A DNA stretch of 64,000 bases from Paramecium tetraurelia (taxonomy: Eukaryota > Ciliophora > Oligohymenophorea > Peniculida > Parameciidae): assembly GCF_000165425.1 (NCBI RefSeq), contig NW_001799366.1, positions 231,254 through 295,253 of the forward strand, read 5' to 3'. The position numbers were made by a program, and so were the translations under genes. The notes beneath the pieces were generated by a model. It had not been told where the DNA came from and did not search any database. It was given only the letters and a program-made list of their open reading frames with translations. Shown here one piece after another: positions 51,701 to 64,000 of the stretch (the stretch's first letter is position 1; every line of letters starts with the position of its first letter).

Positions 51701-52939
51701 ACACAGACTAATAATATCGTATCATTACTAGCTGATTAGATAGAATCAGAAGATAAATTGGATCATCCTCATTTCTTTAGTTTGAATCTCTTTTAAGCCA
51801 TTAACAATTTAAGACACTCCTATGGATACTCCACACACCAATATCATGAAAGTGACTTAAAATTGGCTTTGTCAGATCAATTGCACTTTTCCAAAGAACT
51901 CATCTTCCAAAGCCAATTAAATGAGAATGAAATGGATCTATTTAATACTCTCTACAATAAGACTGTCTGTCAGCAATCCTTGAGAGAAGGTTTCATTTAC
52001 ATGGGGGGTGAACTGAAGATGATCAAATCCAACAAGCAAGGCTACTTATAGTATCTGAAAGATTTGGGGTAAGTCAATGATTTCAATTGTATTGGGTTGA
52101 ATTCGAACATTCAAATACTAATTCAGATCGATATGATGAAGAGAGTGCAGCAGAATATTCAATTGATGCAAGGGACTGTTCAGAATAATCAGATTCTGTT
52201 AGAATAATTAGAGAAGTTGGAGAGATACACTCCTCTTAAGTTGTCTGATATCAAAAGTGAATCGATTGTTGATTTGTATTACTAAGTTGAAAAAGATTAG
52301 TTTAATTAACTCATAAGTAGGATAACGGAGGATGTCAAGGCAGTGTCTGAATACATTAGAGGGGAATCGTTGACTCCAAGACTTGAGGAGATTATATAAA
52401 GGCTGCAATTAGATGAGGTACCGGAAGAGTGGTTTAGATTGGGGGAAGTTAAGATTAAATAATTCAATCTTTGGCTCAATAAGATATTTGAGAAAGGACA
52501 GTTCTTTTCTAAATGGAATAGTCAGAAATATTACAATTTGAATTATTTTAAGAACCCAAAGCACTTTTTGAATTTAATTAAATTGGAGTTTGCATTGAAA
52601 TTCAATTGTGGTTTAGATGAGGTGGTGTTCAAGTAGATATTTTTGAAAGAACATCATTTGGAAATACTGTATAGGCCAGATGCTGGAGTCTACATTTAAG
52701 GTTTGAAGGTTCAGGGGGCCAAATACAATGATGTGACATAAAAGATGAAAGCTTTGGGACATTTAGAATTTTAGAGTGACTTACCTGTTTTACATTTGAT
52801 ACCAATTTAGAAGTTAGATTTATAATTGGGATCAGTGTTTCATTGTCCGATTTTAAGGAATGAGGAGTTAGTTGAATATTTATACTTTGAAACTCAGGAT
52901 CCATTGATCCTTCTGTCTGTGCAGATTAAGCTTTTGTGA
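42720..52939 (+). CDS. Divergent axonemal-type dynein heavy chain
   Basis: Two exons (42720-46688, 46712-52939; one 23-nt intron) give 3,398 aa, clearly shorter than usual axonemal heavy chains (about 4,000-4,600). Tail and linker: EPGMRQRHWDQL and FQRFHFLSNQQILLI fit the DHC N2/linker. AAA1 (about residue 1268) reads LYGNSGKIET instead of GPAGTGKTET, and the Walker B block FDEFNR is replaced by FALTKCSEM. AAA2 GESLTGKS (about 1491) and AAA3 GNSGSGKS (about 1728) look intact; AAA4 GPLGVGKK (about 1963) lacks the final Ser/Thr. Stalk coiled coils and a microtubule-binding domain (PTRAVKVILGGAVILL..., YLYSWVRAIYDYHKVV) are present. Motor ATPase at AAA1 is probably lost; role may be structural or regulatory. 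Confidence 0.9.
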
Positions 52940-52981
52940 ATTAATTAAATATATAAAAAAATTTAAATCTTTTTTAATAAT

Positions 52982-53285
52982 ATGGCTCACAGAATTCAAG
53001 AAAATGCAGGAATGATCAATGATGAAAAATAAGTCGTTGATATTTATGTTCCAAGAAAGTGCCAATATACAAATATGATTCTGAATAGCAGTGATTACTC
53101 AAGTGTGTAAATCAATGTTGGATAAGTATTGATTGTTAATAACAAAAAAGGTTGATGAGAATGGTGTTTACAATAAAAAGAACAACACAGTGATCTTGGC
53201 TGGATATTTGAGATAAAAGGGATAGAGTGCTTCAGCTTTGGAGGCTATTCTTAGACAAAGAGGAGTATTACCATTCACATAATGA
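52982..53285 (+). CDS. RPS21: 40S ribosomal protein eS21
   Basis: Two exons (52982-53125, 53151-53285; 25-nt intron) give 92 aa, near the normal 81-83 plus a short N-terminal extension. Conserved blocks VDIYVPRKC, SSVQINVGQVD, AGYLRQKGQS and the helix before the end match eS21, a small-subunit protein of the eukaryotic ribosome. ATG is 42 bp after the dynein stop. Confidence 0.92.
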
Positions 53286-53329
53286 GCAATATATGATTTA
53301 TGAATATATAGTACATTAATAGATTATAT

Positions 53330-55245
53330 TCACAGATTGCAAATGCTATTTCTATAATATTGACAAATCTGTTCTGCAAGAAGGATCAGTTGAGCAGGCA
53401 CCTTTTCTTCTTGCATAACTTATTTGATTAATTAAACAAATAAATTAAAGGTTTGTTCGCTGATTTTGAGTGGATAATGGATAACCCTCAAGTCATTAGA
53501 TTTATAGATTTAAGAGTTCTTGAAAATGAAGGCAATGATTTTCTTAATGTGAGACTTGATCTGATAATCGGCATTTCTGAAATGATCACTGTAAATCTCG
53601 TTGTCTTGCAGATTGATTTGTATTTTGAATTGCACTGAATCGATGACACTCTATCCAACCACACTCTCTATGGTACATTGATTCATGATGGTGTATCTCA
53701 ATTGGAACCAGGTGTCTGCATAATCCTACAGAATGAGTCTATCCAGAGTGTAGTTTTTGATGAGATGAAAGAAGTTGTCTCTGAAGGCATCGATCCATTC
53801 ATGTTAAATAACACAGTGTTTGTGCAAGGTCTTGAGATCAGTCTTGGTTAACAACGGTTGATGTTGATGGGTGACATATTTCAGTAGGAAATGAGCATGT
53901 CTTAACAAAGCAGGGAGATTGGGGAAATTGCGAAATCTGGGATCCTTTTGTAGAAGCACTTCATATTTCTTAACTTGAACTTTGAAGAGAGTGGAAGATT
54001 GAAAGTAGAAGTCCAGTAAACAATCCTAATTCACTATACAACTTCTATAGCCATCCATTCTTTGAGTGATCAATTCTATTTGATCTTCTTTCAATCCTAT
54101 GTCTTTCATCGATTCCACCAGGTATGATTTGAATAATGTGAAATGCACATTGGTTAAATTCATCTTCTAATGGGATTTCCTCAAATAATTCAATACGTAA
54201 TCTACACTGCAATCCCATCCCATCATTTGATGAACTATCTTCCCTAATTTCTTGGCTTGTTCGTCCATTCGGATCCCAATGAAGTATTCACAAAGAGTCT
54301 GGTCTTCCTGGATCTTCTGATATGTCTAATCTGCCAAGTTTACTATGGATTCTGGAGTCTCTTCAGTGTTGTTCTCAGTTTTCTTGTTGAATATTTGGGC
54401 AAAAGTTTGTTCAGTAGTGATTATACAATACTTGTATTATTCTATTAGGGCACTGAATTCAAATATCAACTCAGGTGGACCCTTGTTGCATTTAATGAAA
54501 CTGCTCTTAAAATTTAAATTTATTAATTACTATCAAATAACTCTTAAACTGGTTGTATTATTCGTTCGTGATATGCAAGGGAATATGCTTCTATTTTAGA
54601 GTTTCGATGTTAAAGAACACAGGTTTGCCCATTATATACTCTAGGAATGTAGCAAATTTCAATTCATACATTTAAGGATCATCAATTTCTTAATACATTA
54701 TTTGACTGATTACTTTGAATTATTGGATGGCTTTGGGAATACTGATGAAACAGTCTTGCTATTCCCCTTATTGTCTCTTCACCCCCTATCTTGGTCAAAA
54801 AGATACCATCATCCTCCTCTTACGGTAATCTTATACAAAAAGCACTCTTGGATGTGATCGGAGACAATTTTATTTACTTTTGGCTATTCGATGACTTTCG
54901 TGTTATTGACAAAGGCATATGAACCTTGCATCTAGGACTCATAGGGTGATTCCCTGGACATGATTGAGGAACAATATTTTTGGTCATGCTCAAAACGAAA
55001 TGTTCCTTCATCTTTTGAAGTTCTGGAATCACAGGTTCAAGCTTGGGAAGTGTTGGAGATTTTTTGATTATTTCAGTATGCTGCCTGTGAATCTTAGCTT
55101 GTCTTTGCTCAGGAAGAGTATTAACATAATCAGCGAATGATTAGATGGGCTTGACTCTTTTCTTGTCCAAATGATTATCCGATTCTGTCAAGAAATCGTA
55201 TTGCCGACCTGAAAATGGACAGCCTTGCTAAAACTAATGATTCAT
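53330..55245 (-). CDS. Protein with four truncated-globin-like units
   Basis: Three exons (54714-55245, 54531-54688, 53330-54505; two 25-nt introns) encode 621 aa. After a basic, Ser/Pro-rich 140-residue N-terminus, unit 1 (about 145-240) has FLTKIGGEETIRGIARLF and, after the E/F region, KHIPLHITNEQYNQF. Unit 2 (about 300-390) has LRKSHQKMNLTNVHF and GLKEDQIELITQRMDGY. Unit 3 (about 400-500) has LRHAHFLLKYV and LHKHCVIQHEWIDAF. Unit 4 (about 515-620) has RVIHYPLKISEQTF and a matching last helix. The pattern LxxxHxxLxIxxxxF is that of the proximal-His F helix of 2-over-2 (truncated) hemoglobins. Single-domain Paramecium hemoglobins are about 116 aa. Heme binding by all units is inference. Confidence 0.65.
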
Positions 55246-55273
55246 AATAATTATTAATAACTTTATCAAATAG

Positions 55274-56853
55274 TCAATGCTTTATCTAATCAGCAAATCT
55301 ATCCCTTAAAAGGATCATGAACTCTTGATAATCAATCTTTTATAATCTCAAAGTAATACCTCCCCATCTTTGTTTAGATCCGCCTATTTAATTAGCTCTT
55401 CAATATCCAGATCTTTTATTGATATAGTATCAGTATGAAAAATATCCATCAATTCATTTTTAGATATTCTTCCACTATTATCTTAATCTATTCTTTTGAA
55501 TTGTTCCTCTATAAATCTCTCATTCTAAAATTATGGACACACCAAAAATGCTGCTATGAACTCACTGTAATCGACCTATCCACTCTAATCAATATCCATA
55601 GCTTTGAATAATTGAGTAACAAAGTTTCTATCCATGTTTTTGTGTTTCATATTTTTAAAGCCAGTTAATCCTTCTATCATCTCATCTAATGAAATCATCC
55701 CATTCCCATCCTTATCCAAAGAAACAAATAATTATCTTAATGATGTTACTTCATTTTCAGGTATAAATGTTGCTAAATATAATAACATTGTCTTCTTCAT
55801 TTATTAAGCATTAATCATCTTTTCTAATCCCTTTATTGCATCATCATGCAACCTTAAATTCATCAATTCATGACTAACCTGCTATTACACCCAAGGATGA
55901 TTATAAGCTTATTTAGCAGTAAATCTTCTCTTAGGCTCCATCACTAACAACTTCTATATCAAATCCCTAACCTCTCCTCAATTTATACAATTACCTCCTC
56001 ACTTGGCCCCTTTGAATCCAGCTTTCGAAAATGTAAATATTCCTTTCTATATATTCTTTATCGTCTCTTAGGGATTCCTACCTGGAAATGGTGGCTATCC
56101 ACACATCATCACATATAAAATCACTCCTAATGACCAATAATCGACTTCATATGAGTATTATCCTTTAATAATTTCTGGTGCAATGTAAAACAGACTCCCA
56201 TTAGGCTACGTCATTACTTCGTCCTCTCTGAAGAATCTAGCCAATCCAAAATCAATCATTTTAATTGAAGACTCATCTTCCTTATTTTTCAATAAGAAGT
56301 TCTCTGGCTTTAAATCTCTATGAACTATTTTATGTTCGTGTAGATATGCTACTGCTGTGAATATTTGTCTCATTATTTTGGCTGCTTGCATCTCAGTCAA
56401 ATGTTGAGTTTTGGTTATGTAATAAAATAGTTCCCCTCCTTCACACATCCTATCATACTCAATTAACTTACTCTGTTACCAAATACACTGTCTTCTCAGT
56501 TTCATACACCTCATACATCTTCAAAATATTTGGATGATCCTCTACTCAAATTTAAATATTACAATCTTTCTAAGGATCAACAATTCATTCTTAAAACTCT
56601 CCTTATCTACAACACGATCTTTTGCAATTGCTTTAATTGCTCTTTTAATACCTCATGAGCATTCATTTTATACCTGTGGATTTCTACTCAGTTTCAAAAA
56701 CTACACCAAAACCACCTGCACCTATCTCCTTAATGAATTTATAATCCTTCTTTATATTTGCTATCAATGTGCAACTTTATGTTTACTTTTTATGCTTGAA
56801 TTTATGAAATGAGCCTTCTTTATTTTCATTTATTGATCAATTTAAGCATCCAT
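55274..56853 (-). CDS. Calcium-dependent protein kinase (CDPK)
   Basis: Seven exons (56787-56853, 56674-56760, 56563-56651, 56472-56539, 56003-56449, 55360-55966, 55274-55336) give 475 aa. Kinase domain: IGAGGFGVVFE, RAIKAIAK, YLVTE then CEGGELF, HRDLKPENFLL, MIDFGLAR, APEIIKG. It is followed by a junction segment and four EF-hands (DKDGNGMISLDE, DIDQSGQVDYSE, DQDNSGRISKNE, DLNKDGEIDYQE), the plant/alveolate CDPK architecture, activated directly by Ca2+. Intron 5 (36 nt, 55967-56002) is unusually long and starts GTG; it is needed to remove two TGA codons and gives AKDLIQKLL at the expected place. The stop lies 28 bp from the globin gene's ATG. Confidence 0.93.
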
Positions 56854-57739
56854 AATATTAAAAATAATATAATTAAAACTTTTAGGTTATTATTAAGTAT
56901 TATTACTATCCAATTGCAAATCTGCTTTCAAATAGTAAAAGGAATACACTTATCCTCTTACATAAATTGAAAGTTTCAAACAAAATCAAGATTTATCCTA
57001 CAAAATTTTAAACAAAAAAAGCTAAGACCTTTTCTTAAATTATAGTTTAATACTCTCAAAGTAGTAATTATGCTCCCTAATTTATATATTAATAAATGAT
57101 ATAACTAATTTAATTTATTTAGAAATAGCATAAATTCTGATTAACTCATCTATTCAAAAATTTAGCTGTTAATGACTAATATATAACATATAAATTTCAA
57201 TTAATGAAGCATTTATGATTAAAGTATTAATTTATCGAATTCTCAAAAGAATGAATTTAACAACAATTATTTTTCTATATCAATCTTTTCCAAGTGAATA
57301 CGAAGTGTGGATGAATTAAATAAAGTATAGTTTATGTCTCCCAATTTCAATAATCATTTTAAACTAACGTATAATATGTTTGAAATATGATTACATTTTG
57401 TATTAAACACATAGGTTTCAATATAAATTAAAGAATAATTAAAAATTATTTTTTAGAATGAGCAATTTTCATTCTAATTACAAAATGAGAAGAATCATGT
57501 AAATGAGTGTTATTCAAACTTAAAAGAATTAAAATTGAAACAAATCACTTAAAGTTTACTTAAATTTACTCATAATGATATATAGTTTTAAGTTTTCATC
57601 AATATAGCATTATAATATTAAGAATATTTATTAAATATAGCTTAGTATAAGAATATCTCATGATTTTGTATTATAAAATTTGGTGCCTATGTCAATTAAA
57701 CACTAATGTATATAAATAATAAATAATTAATTAAACTAT
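56854..57739. other. AT-rich intergenic stretch
   Basis: About 890 bp, near 80% A+T, between the CDPK start and the stop of the TmcB-like gene. No gene seen. Confidence 0.55.
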
Positions 57740-60700
57740 TCAAGTTATTTAGTCTATTAATAATATTTTTCTGAGATCTCTTTCCAAATGATCATTCAAA
57801 AACATCGAATCTTATGGAAAAATTTGTGTAATTTTTTTCACGTAATTTAATTTATTTCTCATTTTAGGATAAAACTTAAAATAAACTAAGAAGGACCCTA
57901 AAACTAGAATTATTAAAGCGCACAACAATAACCACTAAGAAATTATATCCAAAATTACATCTAAAATAGTATCTAATTTAGTTATCTGGTTCACAATGTC
58001 CTACTGCATTTAATCACACAATGAACTTATTACTTCTGAGCACAGATACACTGCTTCTAATTCCTCTATTGGAATCAGAGTTCTATTGGTCAGTCCAGCA
58101 TCCAATTCATATTTCAATTAATAATTAAAATCACTCAAAGTTGGTAACAGACCTCTCTTCAAAATCCCATTTTTTGAATTTTCACAAAAGTAATCAAATT
58201 CAACATATTTGCTCTATAATATACAAAAAGATAATACTTCATTTAATAATGGACATAGATTGGTTTCTCCAATCTTCTGGAAATACTCTAAAAAATCATT
58301 AGAAAATTGAAACTCATCCATATTAATATCTGTGGATATGAATTCGTTAATTTTACCAATACCTATGGAAACCTAATCCATGAATTACACTCTATCTTAT
58401 GAAGAGAAAAATTGAAATCTATTCCAAAAGTATAAAAGTTCTTTTTATGAAAATGCAGCTGGTACATAGACTCCAACGTCAGAAAAGAGTTTAAAATAAT
58501 TTAAAGTCTTAGGGAATAGCTAATAGAATGATGTAATGATGAGAGTTAAGGTCAATATAACACCGGCACATAAAATGAATAGTAGGAAATAGATGAATAT
58601 TAGTTTCAATATAGGTGATGATTTATCGTAGAATTTTTCATCCTTAAAATTGTTTTTTCCTCTCATTTTTTCCATAATCATTAATTCTTTGGCATTTAAA
58701 TTGAATCTATATTTATAGATCATATCTGAATCGGATTTAAGGTGATTGATCAAAAAGGATAGTCTCTTTAGATCTTTACTTACACTTGACAAATCAGTAT
58801 ATGATCTTAGATTAATAAATTTATCAATAATCCTTTTAAAGTATCTGAGATAAAGAAAAGATCCAATAAGAAAAATAGTGGAAATTATCTGTGTTGGAAA
58901 ACAAAGGAATGCAAACAAGTTTAATGTAGTATTCATTTAGTTTAAGAATTGATGATAAATCTCATGGGAAATATTATCAAATATAGTTATAAATTCTATA
59001 TAATTAAGGTATTAAAATGTTTAATGTGGTGCAACACCTAAAATGTTGACATTAAATTATTTCAAATAAATTAGTTCTTATTTATAAAATGCATCTAATA
59101 ATAAAGAAAAAGCTGATTATACAGTCATGTTATAGTCTGTAGTATTAATGGGATTGTAATGGATTGTTTGTTGTTTCACAACCATATATTGATTAAATAA
59201 GAATTCTTGAAATTTCTATTCTTAAAAATGTTCCTAAAAGTTTACACGCATTACTGAATATTCTCTGATAATATTCGCTAAGGAGAAGGATTAATAGAAT
59301 TGATTCTGTGCCTCGGTGATCTAATTCAAATATCTGAGGTAGAAATAATCTTAGACAGTGAATCTAGCTAAGAAAAACTTGTGAATAGGCTCAATGAAAA
59401 AATGATTGATTTGGATTTAATCATAATATAAAGTAACTTTTTTAAGATCGTACGCCTTTAAAATTGAAAACTAAAATATACTTGAGCATTATTACCAATA
59501 TAATAAATATCAAGATGATAATTACAACCATAAATAAGTGGATTGTTGACTTGACAATATGGGGTTGAATGCCATTGGAATTAATTACAGTATGATACAG
59601 ACAGTACTTCTTATAGAAGCGAGATCTTCTTAATTCTTCATAGGAGGCATTGGATTATGCTTCTTATTAAAATGAAACTGTGTCATCTTCTTATTGGTTT
59701 TAATAAATGTTTCCGAGCATTTTAATTGTCTACTATTCATTTTCAACTAATTATGATATACTATTCTAAATGTTAGATTCAATCAGTTAGATTTTCTTGG
59801 TACTTTGCTTCTAAGTTGATCTTAAAAAGTATTGATTTGATTAGTTTTAATTATTTTCATTCAAAGGAGAAAAGAACTAGAAAAATTCATCGTAAGGACT
59901 GATAACTGCATCCTCATCATTAATTAGAGAGGGTAATTCACCAGAATTATAATATTCTATTTATTTTTGCGTTTAAATTGAAGATTCGCATTCCATCATT
60001 CTGTAGATTCGAATAATACTGTAAGTCTTTCTTATTTGAATATCCCCTTGGACTTCAAAAAGGTTTAATGATTGCCTCTGTTTACACAAATTTATTTTTT
60101 AGTTTAAACTTTGGTTCTGCATTACGAAACATTATTCTTCATTAGGGAAAGTGATGATTGATTTAGTGGTAGATTCTGTAGTAAATTGGGTTAATTAAAA
60201 AAACAAAGAGGAAGGTAAACCATAGAGTAGTTTTTCTATTTAAAAGGAATCAGTAACCAATTACGAAAAGTTCATCATCTTAAAGAAATCTTTATTAACG
60301 CCTGAGATTTTTGCATTTTCATCTACAACCAAAATTGCTAAAGGAGTTTCTAACTTTTAAATAAAGGAGATAAATTGAAAAAATGATTATTAATCGAATT
60401 GAATATCATAAAAAAAGTGAATAGGTTATAAATAACCACTCTTACATTAACAAAAATTTATACCCTTTGTTCTAAAGTACAATCCCTTTCCTGTTTATAA
60501 GAATTTATCAATTTCTAAATCATGAGTCTCCCTTATACAATAGGGAAGAAGTACATTAGCATCTTTCAATTAAGAGAATTGCATTTAATCCCAGCCAAAT
60601 ATTTCACAAGCCTTTTTGGAAATACTTTGCAAATACAACTTCTTATTTTCATATACAAACACCAGATATGTCATTTTATTTGAGATACTATTGATGTCAT

Positions 60701-62252
60701 TTGCAATAAATTATTAGTATGCATTATTATCATGCGAGCTAAAGTTGCAGAATTCATAGGCTTTATACCAATCATTTACAACTTCTCCCATGAAAAACAT
60801 TAGGATTGACTAATTTTTGGAACTTGGGAACTTAAAAAATATTTGTCTCAATTGATTTTCTCTCTTCGCACTCTCTAAAGCAAAAGTTTAGATATGCTCA
60901 TATAGTGGTTCATTATCTAACATCAATAGAGAGGATAGAATTTGGATCTTCAATTTGATAATTGAGATCAAATTATTTCTAATTTACAAATGAAATGATT
61001 CGGAATGTAGAAAAGCAGTTATTCTTGCTGACAACTCTAGACATTCCTTATTATTGGTTTCTAATTACTGGGCAAATTTATTGTACATCATTTTTTTTAT
61101 AATAAAGGTGAACACAATCCAATTGATTTATTAGACAAAGGTTAATAAATGCTTATATTTTTAATCTTCTATTCTATAATAAATTTCCTAATGATATCCC
61201 AATTGATGTAAGGCAGACAGAAGATGACACATCTTATAGAAATGCTTCCCTTTCTTATGCAAATTTAGTTGTCTAAACTATTGAACTATTGAATTTTAGA
61301 ATTATTAGGATATATCTAATTGAATTAGGTTCAATTCCAAAGGATCGATTGTTTTGTATTTGTTTTGACAAGAGCAACCAACTGTTTCACAGCTTTTAAG
61401 ATGCTGACTAAATTTGATTCCATTGAGGATGCAATTTTTTTATTATGAAAATTGATTGTCTGCAAATATAAAACAAACTAAAAAGTGCAGCCTGTCTATC
61501 GATAATTTTTAGGGGTCATTCAGGATGATGTATTCTATGTAATAGCATAGGGATTTCCAAATGCAATATACTAGTAAGGGATTCAACAGCATCAAATATC
61601 CTATGTTCAAATGCTATTCTGAAAATATGCAGATGGATATAATCAATCCTGAAGAGGCAAAGAATATTAGGATAAAGCAATGCTTGAGATCACAGTACTT
61701 CATTTGAATCAAAATTGTATATATTCGAATCAAGCTAATGAGCAAATAAATACAACTCTAAAGCTTGTCTGTGATAGGACTGTCCAACAAAATAAACACA
61801 TAGGATTAGAGTATTCTAAGAAGATAGATGATAAAATCTAAATAGTCATCTTCTATTTTCTTATCCATTTTATCTGTTAATAGTAAGGTAGTATTATTCA
61901 AAATATAATAGCTTATCGAAAATATATGAACAAACAAGAGAAACAGTAAATTTTAGATCACAAAATAAAGGTTAGAATTGAAATTGATGCTCAAATTAAA
62001 CAAACCTAAACAAAGTAAAGGTTGCAGTAACATATAATTAATGACTTTTGATGTAAGCATCAGATAATAGATTGGGATTGATTTTAATTGTTTCTTTTCA
62101 AATGTTTTCATCTGATTTATTTTTTATTTCTAATTTTCAAAGCACAAACTAATTAGCAATATTATTATCCAAACATTAAGAATCAAAACAGAATATTCAG
62201 CTACATTCACTTGTTCCAAAAATTCAAGGAGGATTACTTTTGGTATTTCCAT
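57740..62252 (-). CDS. TmcB-like multi-span PAS protein
   Basis: Two exons (59496-62252, 57740-59470; 25-nt intron 59471-59495) give 1,495 aa. The N-terminal 280 residues hold about six to eight hydrophobic segments, followed by SQHLKSCETVGCSCQNK, the His/Cys block typical of tiny-macrocysts B-like proteins of ciliates and other protists. A PAS-like domain lies near residues 525-640 (YLQSISKKACEIFGW, LQTGKGLYF). The C-terminal third has four more hydrophobic segments (from about residue 910) and a soluble tail. These proteins are thought to be membrane sensors, but the ligand is unknown. The partial gene immediately upstream (minus-strand sense) is a paralogue. Confidence 0.75.
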
Positions 62253-62479
62253 AATTGATTAAAATTGATTATGCTTAACTCTATTCGAGACAAATGGGTA
62301 GATCAAAAAAAAAATACTCAATATTTGACTCAAGATCACATAAAAGAGAGTGTTTTTCCATTTTAGTTAGCTCTCCTAGAAATTCAACTGAATCAATAAA
62401 GACTCAAGCATCTCCAATTTCATTTCGAAACTTAATATTATTGTAAAATTATGATTAATCAAATCAGATCAAACTTTTA

Positions 62480-64000
62480 TCAAATCAATTTTTCACTTGT
62501 AACCATTCTTCTTAGTTCTCTTTCAAAATGGTCATTTAAGTAGATTGTTTCTAGTGGAAAAATTAATGAGATCATTTTGGTTCTATTAAGTTTCTATCTA
62601 AACATTTTGAACACTGAAAACTAAATAACCATAATCAGCATGATAGTATAAGTCAGACTTAAAGCATTTATGATCTAAAAAATATTTAATTAAATTTATA
62701 TACATTATATAATTCCTCGATCTTTAAAGTTTGTGAACTAATATCTTTTTCCATTTTAATCGTAATTTCAGAAATTATGTCCGAACCTAAATAAACAGCT
62801 TCCAATTCCTCTTTTGGAGGGTACTTACGAGTGGTAGGAAAGTCGATATCTAATTCTGTCTTCAGTATATTATTGAAATTGGTCAGGGATGCTCTCAAAC
62901 CCAATTTCAATATTCCATTTTGAGAATTCTAACAAAAATAATCCAAATCATAATATTTTGAACTATTCAACAATTGACATAGATTGTTTTACTCCAAGTA
63001 TTCATAATCATCTAAAAATTATTATGAAAATTGTAATTTCGAACTCTCAATATGCAAGTTTAAGAAGGTATCTATTTTGTTAACTGCTTTCTAGATTTGA
63101 TTAACAAAGAATACTCTATCATCAGTAGTATAGTAAGTGAAATAAAAGAAGAAATACAAGATTTCTTTTTATGAGAAGGAGGCAGGCACATAAACACCTA
63201 TATCAGAAAGGGATTTAAAAAAGTGAATAGTTGTGTAGAATTTATTCATGTAATCGCTGCCAACATATGTTAAAGGGCCAGCTATCATCAAATATTGTAG
63301 TAGCAACGCTAGGGCAGAAAAAATAAGTGGGGATTTTGAAATTTTAATAAATTGCCTAACAACTTTTGGCTCATTGACAACATTTTTGATCTCGTTCTTA
63401 GATTCCTTGATTTTATTTCTTGATAATACTTCCTCCTTTCCGATCAAGTTAAATTTATACAAGTGGATCAATTCTGATCCTTATTTTAAACTTTGAAGTA
63501 TAAACTATTGCCTACTTTGATCAGTATCAAGTTCAACCTGTTCTATGTGTTTGTTCAGATCAAAAAACTTCTCAATGAATCGATTGTAATAGTTGTAGTA
63601 ATACCCAAGTAATAATACAGATATTAGAACTGCAATTGATATTGGAATGACCATTATTATCCATCTCTGTACAACCAATTCGATTTTTTCGATAGATTCT
63701 TCATACATTAGATCAGATATTTTATCAAAGATAGTTACAAATAAGATATAATTCTTATATTAATATGTGTTATGAGGATTTGTGCCTCTTGTAGTTTAAG
63801 GTTTGATATAAATTTACTCTTGTTTGTAAAAGGCATCAAGCAGGATACTAAACGCGTTAAATAAAGTAACATTGTATTCTTGTAATTTGAGTGGAGCATA
63901 GTGAGTTATTTACTATTAGATAATAACGTATTCGTCTTTGATGAATTAAGATAATGTATCGTCCTAGAAATGATCCTGAAAGTTATCTTTGAATTCATCA
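62480..64000 (-). CDS. Second TmcB-like gene, C-terminal part (cut by window)
   Basis: Open from the window edge to TGA 62480-62482, with a 29-nt intron at 62675-62703. Co-linear with the last third of the 57740-62252 gene: FNAFSILLDAFYKQE, a membrane segment (VIPISIAVLISVLLLGY), LIHLYKFNL, a second (IFSALALLLQYLMIAG), DIGVYVPASFS, NGILKLGLRASLTNFN, PPKEELEAVYLGSD and ETIYLNDHFERELRR. The gene starts outside the window. The two copies are 227 bp apart in tandem. Confidence 0.75.

Overview
The window reads as somatic-type DNA of a ciliate close to Paramecium. It is about 70% A+T. Reading frames stay open through TAA and TAG (read as Gln) and end only at TGA. Coding frames are interrupted by introns of mostly 20-29 nt (GTA...TAG). 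Genes sit tens of bases apart on both strands. All gene models here were built by hand with TAA/TAG = Gln and by splicing these tiny introns; exon lengths were checked to sum to whole codons.

1-2.4 kb is gene-poor and holds a decayed IS630/Tc1-mariner-like transposase. 2.4-27.3 kb is a dense block: a small unknown protein, a TBC Rab-GAP, XPB helicase (TFIIH), a SelW-like thioredoxin-fold protein overlapping a COG1-like Golgi tether by 4 nt, Rab11, an unusual protein kinase, a DEPDC5/IML1-like GATOR1 subunit, PP2A catalytic subunit, a CCDC81-like protein, a TLDc protein, an archaeal-type alanyl-tRNA synthetase with one extra base, a cAMP-receptor-like GPCR, two adjacent secreted putatively GPI-anchored proteins, and a coiled-coil protein.

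27.3-37.5 kb is an expanded, partly decayed region: three tandem copies of a family with a PARP-like (ADP-ribosyltransferase fold) C-terminus (one frameshifted, one intact, one 5'-shortened), separated by AT-rich DNA with doubtful small genes and a 150-N assembly gap.

37.5-57 kb is again coding: a 1,179-residue unknown protein, a small protein, a 10.2-kb divergent dynein heavy chain whose AAA1 Walker A and B motifs look lost, ribosomal protein eS21, a protein with four truncated-globin-like segments, and a calcium-dependent protein kinase. From 57.7 kb to the right edge two tandem paralogues encode large multi-membrane-span, PAS-containing proteins of the tiny-macrocysts (TmcB) type; the second runs off the window.

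Themes: membrane traffic (TBC, COG1, Rab11), nutrient signalling (IML1, PP2A), cilia (dynein, possibly CCDC81-like), Ca2+/cAMP-type signalling (CDPK, GPCR). These are independent eukaryotic genes, not an operon. The most interesting items are the four-unit globin, the apparently ATPase-dead AAA1 dynein, the archaeal-type AlaRS with a frameshift, and the ART-like tandem family with a drifting third catalytic position.
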